A stretch of DNA of 9,684 nucleotides from Clostridiales bacterium. Its GTDB lineage: Bacteria; Bacillota_A; Clostridia; Lachnospirales; Lachnospiraceae. Below the pieces are notes generated by a model that saw nothing but the letters and a program-made list of their open reading frames with translations, made no database searches and was not told where the DNA came from. The translations under genes and the position numbers were made by a program. The stretch lies in NCBI GenBank assembly GCA_030154385.1, contig JASKJZ010000067.1, forward strand, positions 1 to 9,684. Direction: 5' to 3'. Below, one piece after another: positions 7,189-9,684 of this stretch. The stretch's first letter is position 1. Each line of letters starts with the position of its first letter.

Positions 7189-8059
7189 AAAGCTGCCTCC
7201 AGGCATAGAGTGCCTTTTCCATAAAACGATATAAAAGCGGTGCCCGAAGCTTAAAATAAGTGATTTTATCAATTGTTTCCGGCTGTTTTTTTGTCAGACT
7301 GCAAAATAGTTTACAATTGATTCGATTCATCATCATGACAAAGCGTGCCATGATTCCCTTCTTTGATTTTGGCTGCTTGCTATATGGTTTTTTGAAATAG
7401 AGCTGTACCGCGTTTTCCCAGTTGCTGATGTTTCTTCGATTGTACCCAAGCTTTGCGGCACTTTGTAAAAAAGCATTTGCCATGGCTTTCGTCGGAAACA
7501 CCAATTCTAAAGAAAGTGCCAGAGCCTCTGGTTTTGAATAATTCCCTAGCAAAAAACAGGTAATCCACCACCCTCTTTGCTCTCGAAAATCAATGATTTT
7601 TCTTCCCCTCCATAAATGATAGCGGATATAGAGTTCTTCATCTTTATTCGCCGCACGGTAATGATTGTCATCTTCCTTTACATATACGCCGACCTCTGCC
7701 CCTGTATTAACACCGTATTGACCCTTCCACAGCTCAATCATCCATTCTTTGCCATCGTATTCAAATCGAATCGGTTCGCAATCAAACACCATATAAAAGG
7801 TAGGAGCCATTTCATCATATAAGGTTCGATATCCAAACTCTCTTTGCCAAGCATCCTGTCTTGAATAAAACATATTCTGCTTCTCATTATAAGCAAAGCC
7901 TGCTGCCTCCAGCATATTATTGAATTCATCTAGTTGTTCTTTGCTGTGATTGCCTGGTACAAAACGTCTTATCCTGCTTTCCATCCATATGGTACGAAAT
8001 AATAAATACAAAAGAATCAACCCCATAATAAGGCCAAGTACAACCCATACATCCTGCAT
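7175..8059 (-). CDS. Membrane-anchored DUF4474-like protein of unknown function
   Basis: A 294-aa protein. Residues 4-24 form one hydrophobic helix (VWVVLGLIMGLILLYLLF and onward) followed by a basic stretch (RIRRF), so the body is probably cytoplasmic and tethered to the membrane. The region GFAYNEKQNMFYSRQDAWQR (54-73), FGYRTLYDE (75-83) and DCEPIRFEYDGKEWMIELWKGQYG (93-116) is what I recognise as the DUF4474 domain found mostly in Clostridia; this comes from memory and was not searched. The C-terminal third is basic, with KKPYSKQPKSKKG near 223-235 and KITYFKLRAP near 265-274. No catalytic motif is evident. ATG at 8059 has an AAAGGAG site with an 11-nt spacer (8071-8077), slightly long. 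The gene overlaps the metallophosphoesterase by 14 nt. Function is unknown; a structural or regulatory partner of the phosphoesterase is an inference from the arrangement. Confidence 0.8.
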   Translation of the reverse strand: MQDVWVVLGLIMGLILLYLLFRTIWMESRIRRFVPGNHSKEQLDEFNNMLEAAGFAYNEKQNMFYSRQDAWQREFGYRTLYDEMAPTFYMVFDCEPIRFEYDGKEWMIELWKGQYGVNTGAEVGVYVKEDDNHYRAANKDEELYIRYHLWRGRKIIDFREQRGWWITCFLLGNYSKPEALALSLELVFPTKAMANAFLQSAAKLGYNRRNISNWENAVQLYFKKPYSKQPKSKKGIMARFVMMMNRINCKLFCSLTKKQPETIDKITYFKLRAPLLYRFMEKALYAWRQLYVGK

Positions 8060-8153
8060 AGAATTTCAATCTCCTTTCTTTGTCGTAAAAAGGAAAAATT
8101 TATGGTTTCTATTTATGATATGTAAGAGGTCGAAAAAGGTACCAAATCGTCAA

Positions 8154-8201
8154 AGAACAACGAGACCTCGCAAATTATGATTTGCAAAATATCGTTGTTC
8201 T
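8154..8201 (-). terminator. Two-tier inverted repeat after yjjW, possible terminator
   Basis: Perfect 10-bp arms (AGAACAACGA at 8154-8163, TCGTTGTTCT at 8192-8201) enclose a second 6-bp stem (GCAAAT 8170-8175, ATTTGC 8180-8185) with a 4-nt loop. The two stems are separated by a symmetric 6 by 6 internal loop. It starts 31 nt after the yjjW stop and sits in the 173-nt gap before the DUF4474-like gene. On the minus strand the final arm is fairly T-rich (TTGTTCTTTG) but there is no clean T run, so termination is plausible and not certain. A TTGACG (8148-8153, minus strand) just beyond could be a -35, but I see no good -10 at the right spacing. I see nothing else in this gap apart from the ribosome site of the next gene. 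Confidence 0.4.
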
Positions 8202-8232
8202 CATTTAGCTCACTTTATGAATCTATCACTTT

Positions 8233-9060
8233 TTATATTCCAATTGCATTACTAGCTCCATGCTCTTTCGCCAATAAAACAAGTGGTTCCATATCTTCAA
8301 TCTTCGTCACCTGTGTACCAAAGACCTCGGTTCCCTCTTGCCGTACGCCAAATGGGCGATATCGCAGTAATTTATAGATGCAACGATTACTTATCGCTTC
8401 TGAAACACGGATAATGGTCTCCTTTGCGGATAGCCCTGGTGCAAGTACTGTTCGTACTTCATAAAGCTTTCCCTTTTCCATCAAAAAGTGCAGATTTTTC
8501 CAAACCATTTCATTGGAAGACCCCGTCAGCCACTTATGCTCCGCTTCATCTGCTGCCTTTATATCGAGCATAAACGCATCTGCAAGCTCGACAAATGCCT
8601 CATGCTTTGATAAATCAATCCCACCATTGGTATCCACAAAACATGTAAGCTTTGTTTCTGCCTTTAGGATGGAAAATAGCTCAAAAAGATAAGGAATCTG
8701 CAACGTGCATTCCCCGCCGCTTACCGTAATTCCATCCAAAAAGGCCTCGGAACGAATGATATAATCGGCCAACTCTCTTGGAGAATCATCAGTCGTTTTT
8801 GGAGATGATAAATGCGTACAGTTATGAATACAAGCATCGCATCCAATACAGGCTTGTCGATTCCATACTACCTTGCCCTCCTTAAGGCTTAATGCCTGTG
8901 CAGGACAGACCGATACACAATCCCCACAATGAATACAAGAATGAATGGTTTCTGGATTGTGACAGTATCCACAGCGAAAATTACAGCCCTGAAAAAAAAT
9001 CACCATTCGATTACCAGGTCCATCAATACAAGAAAACGGAATAATTTTATTAATTGCCAT
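8233..9060 (-). CDS. yjjW: YjjW-type glycyl radical enzyme activase (radical SAM)
   Basis: Radical S-adenosylmethionine enzyme that installs the glycyl radical on its partner, here the YjjI-like enzyme encoded immediately upstream. It has 275 aa. The opening NKIIPFSCIDGPG is characteristic of YjjW. The radical SAM cluster motif is Cys26-x3-Cys30-x2-Cys33 (GCNFRCGYC). A two-cluster ferredoxin insert follows: Cys42, 45, 48, 52 and Cys71, 74, 77, 81, as in other GRE activases. TVSGGE at 112-117 is the SAM-binding GGE motif, and LDIKA lies near 165. The start is 2 nt after the YjjI stop (TAAGGATG). The only AAGG is too close to the ATG to act as a normal ribosome site, so translation is probably coupled to the upstream gene. 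Activity requires anaerobic conditions. Confidence 0.94.
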   Translation of the reverse strand: MAINKIIPFSCIDGPGNRMVIFFQGCNFRCGYCHNPETIHSCIHCGDCVSVCPAQALSLKEGKVVWNRQACIGCDACIHNCTHLSSPKTTDDSPRELADYIIRSEAFLDGITVSGGECTLQIPYLFELFSILKAETKLTCFVDTNGGIDLSKHEAFVELADAFMLDIKAADEAEHKWLTGSSNEMVWKNLHFLMEKGKLYEVRTVLAPGLSAKETIIRVSEAISNRCIYKLLRYRPFGVRQEGTEVFGTQVTKIEDMEPLVLLAKEHGASNAIGI

Positions 9061-9062
9061 CC

Positions 9063-9684
9063 TTAAAAACCACGCTCCCTGCGTTCAAACGCATGCCCAT
9101 TGTTTTTTGCACCCTTTGCGAAAATAGCCGCATTGTTAAGCACGGCCTCGCCACGCTCTAGACGTTCCACCTCTGAACGTTTTGCCAGATAACCCGTTAC
9201 CCGCACGACATCGCCACCTGTTCCATAGGCAGAAATATAACGAATGCCACTGTCAAAGGCACCCTTTATGATTTTTACCAACGCCTCTGGATGCTTTTGA
9301 TAGGTCTCTTCAAATACAAAAATATCACCGATGCCATTGTAAAAATACTTGTGATATGGCGCAGACTGCAGAATATGCTCCATAAGCTCTGGTTCCTCAC
9401 CTACTGGAATACGACATCCTGGTGAAAATCCCGAGTCTGTATCAAGTCCTACCTGTGCATGTAAATAATGATTGCCATCAAAGCAGCTTACATAAGGAGA
9501 ATGATACGCTTTCACGATATCATTTAATCGACGGATTATGGTAAGTCCCAGTTCGTTTGCCGCCTCACCTTTTCCAAACCGTTTGGCTTCTTCCGTCTCC
9601 TTAAGAAGGGTATTAACCGCTTCCGCTAACCCCACGACTCCAAACATTCCCGCAAAAAGCTTTGAATCAACGAAGCCTTCCTTT
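9063..9684 (-). CDS. yjjI: YjjI-family glycyl radical enzyme, C-terminal part only
   Basis: The last 206 residues of a glycyl radical enzyme; the N-terminal part, including most of the barrel, lies beyond the right edge and the frame is open to base 9684. Near the end is RVTGY, matching the RVxGY glycyl-radical loop, with the radical glycine encoded at 9192-9194, 43rd residue from the C-terminus. The tail after it (LAKRSEVERLERGEAVLNN onward, ending ERRERGF) matches what I recall of Clostridia YjjI proteins. The directly following YjjW-type activase supports the YjjI assignment over PFL, diol dehydratase or NrdD. The visible part has only two cysteines (in VSCFDG and in SPGCRIP), none within 60 residues before the radical glycine, so there is no NrdD-type CxxC zinc site there. 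Substrate and reaction of YjjI are not established. Confidence 0.88.
   Translation of the reverse strand, partial: KEGFVDSKLFAGMFGVVGLAEAVNTLLKETEEAKRFGKGEAANELGLTIIRRLNDIVKAYHSPYVSCFDGNHYLHAQVGLDTDSGFSPGCRIPVGEEPELMEHILQSAPYHKYFYNGIGDIFVFEETYQKHPEALVKIIKGAFDSGIRYISAYGTGGDVVRVTGYLAKRSEVERLERGEAVLNNAAIFAKGAKNNGHAFERRERGF

Noticed and set aside
7189..7272. Longer metallophosphoesterase start adding 28 residues
   Set aside because: It lies deep in the previous gene and lacks the GGAGG site that precedes ATG 7188.
8162..8171. Small palindrome CGAGACCTCG within the larger hairpin, considered as a separate operator
   Set aside because: Only a short stem with a 2-nt loop, mutually exclusive with the stronger 10-bp outer stem; best treated as part of that structure.
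8210..8232. Direct repeat TCACTTT twice, 16 bases apart, after yjjW
   Set aside because: Seven bases in an AT-rich gap with only two copies; no sign of an operator or attachment site.
9246..9252. GCCACTG on the plus strand, resembling part of the conserved B12 box of cobalamin riboswitches
   Set aside because: It lies inside the yjjI coding region on the opposite strand from every gene, far from the cob genes, and no surrounding riboswitch helices are apparent. A seven-base match is expected by chance.

Overview
All genes in this window lie on the minus strand, so transcription runs from high to low coordinates. Gene content and style point to an anaerobic Firmicute of the Clostridia, most likely Lachnospiraceae. 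The signs are AGGAGG-type ribosome binding sites, a lipoprotein binding protein, a YjjI/YjjW glycyl-radical pair, a DUF4474-like membrane protein, and a Clostridia-type cobalamin nucleotide-loop cluster. This placement comes from protein flavour, not from a marker gene. I see no tRNA, rRNA, CRISPR array, transposase or phage gene. Coding density is very high and no gap exceeds about 175 bases.

Region 1 (9684 to 8233): the C-terminal part of a YjjI-family glycyl radical enzyme, followed 2 nt later by its YjjW-type radical SAM activase. The substrate of this family is not established. A 173-nt gap follows, holding a two-tier hairpin that may terminate this unit.

Region 2 (8059 to 6298): a one-helix membrane-anchored protein with a DUF4474-like domain overlaps by 14 nt a calcineurin-like metallophosphoesterase. 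The arrangement suggests that they are made and work together, but the function is unknown.

Region 3 (about 6275 to 1): a good -10 element lies in front of galE. After galE come cobT, cobU, cobS, a short second CobU-like gene, a cobC-like phosphatase, a lipoprotein substrate-binding protein and a BtuC/FecD permease that runs off the left edge. Junctions are abutting, overlapping or under 15 nt, so this looks like one long transcript. CobU activates adenosylcobinamide (phosphorylation, then GMP transfer). CobT makes alpha-ribazole phosphate from the lower-ligand base, CobS joins the two halves, and CobC removes the phosphate. The binding protein and permease would bring in the corrinoid. The ATPase is presumably just outside the window. 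The set reads as corrinoid (cobinamide/cobalamin) uptake and nucleotide-loop assembly. Corrin-ring genes are not present here.

Most worth a second look are: the pair of CobU-like proteins that each keep a different subset of CobU motifs; galE leading a cobalamin operon with no riboswitch in front; the DUF4474/phosphoesterase pair; and the YjjI C-terminus. I did not find clear evidence for a wholly new system.
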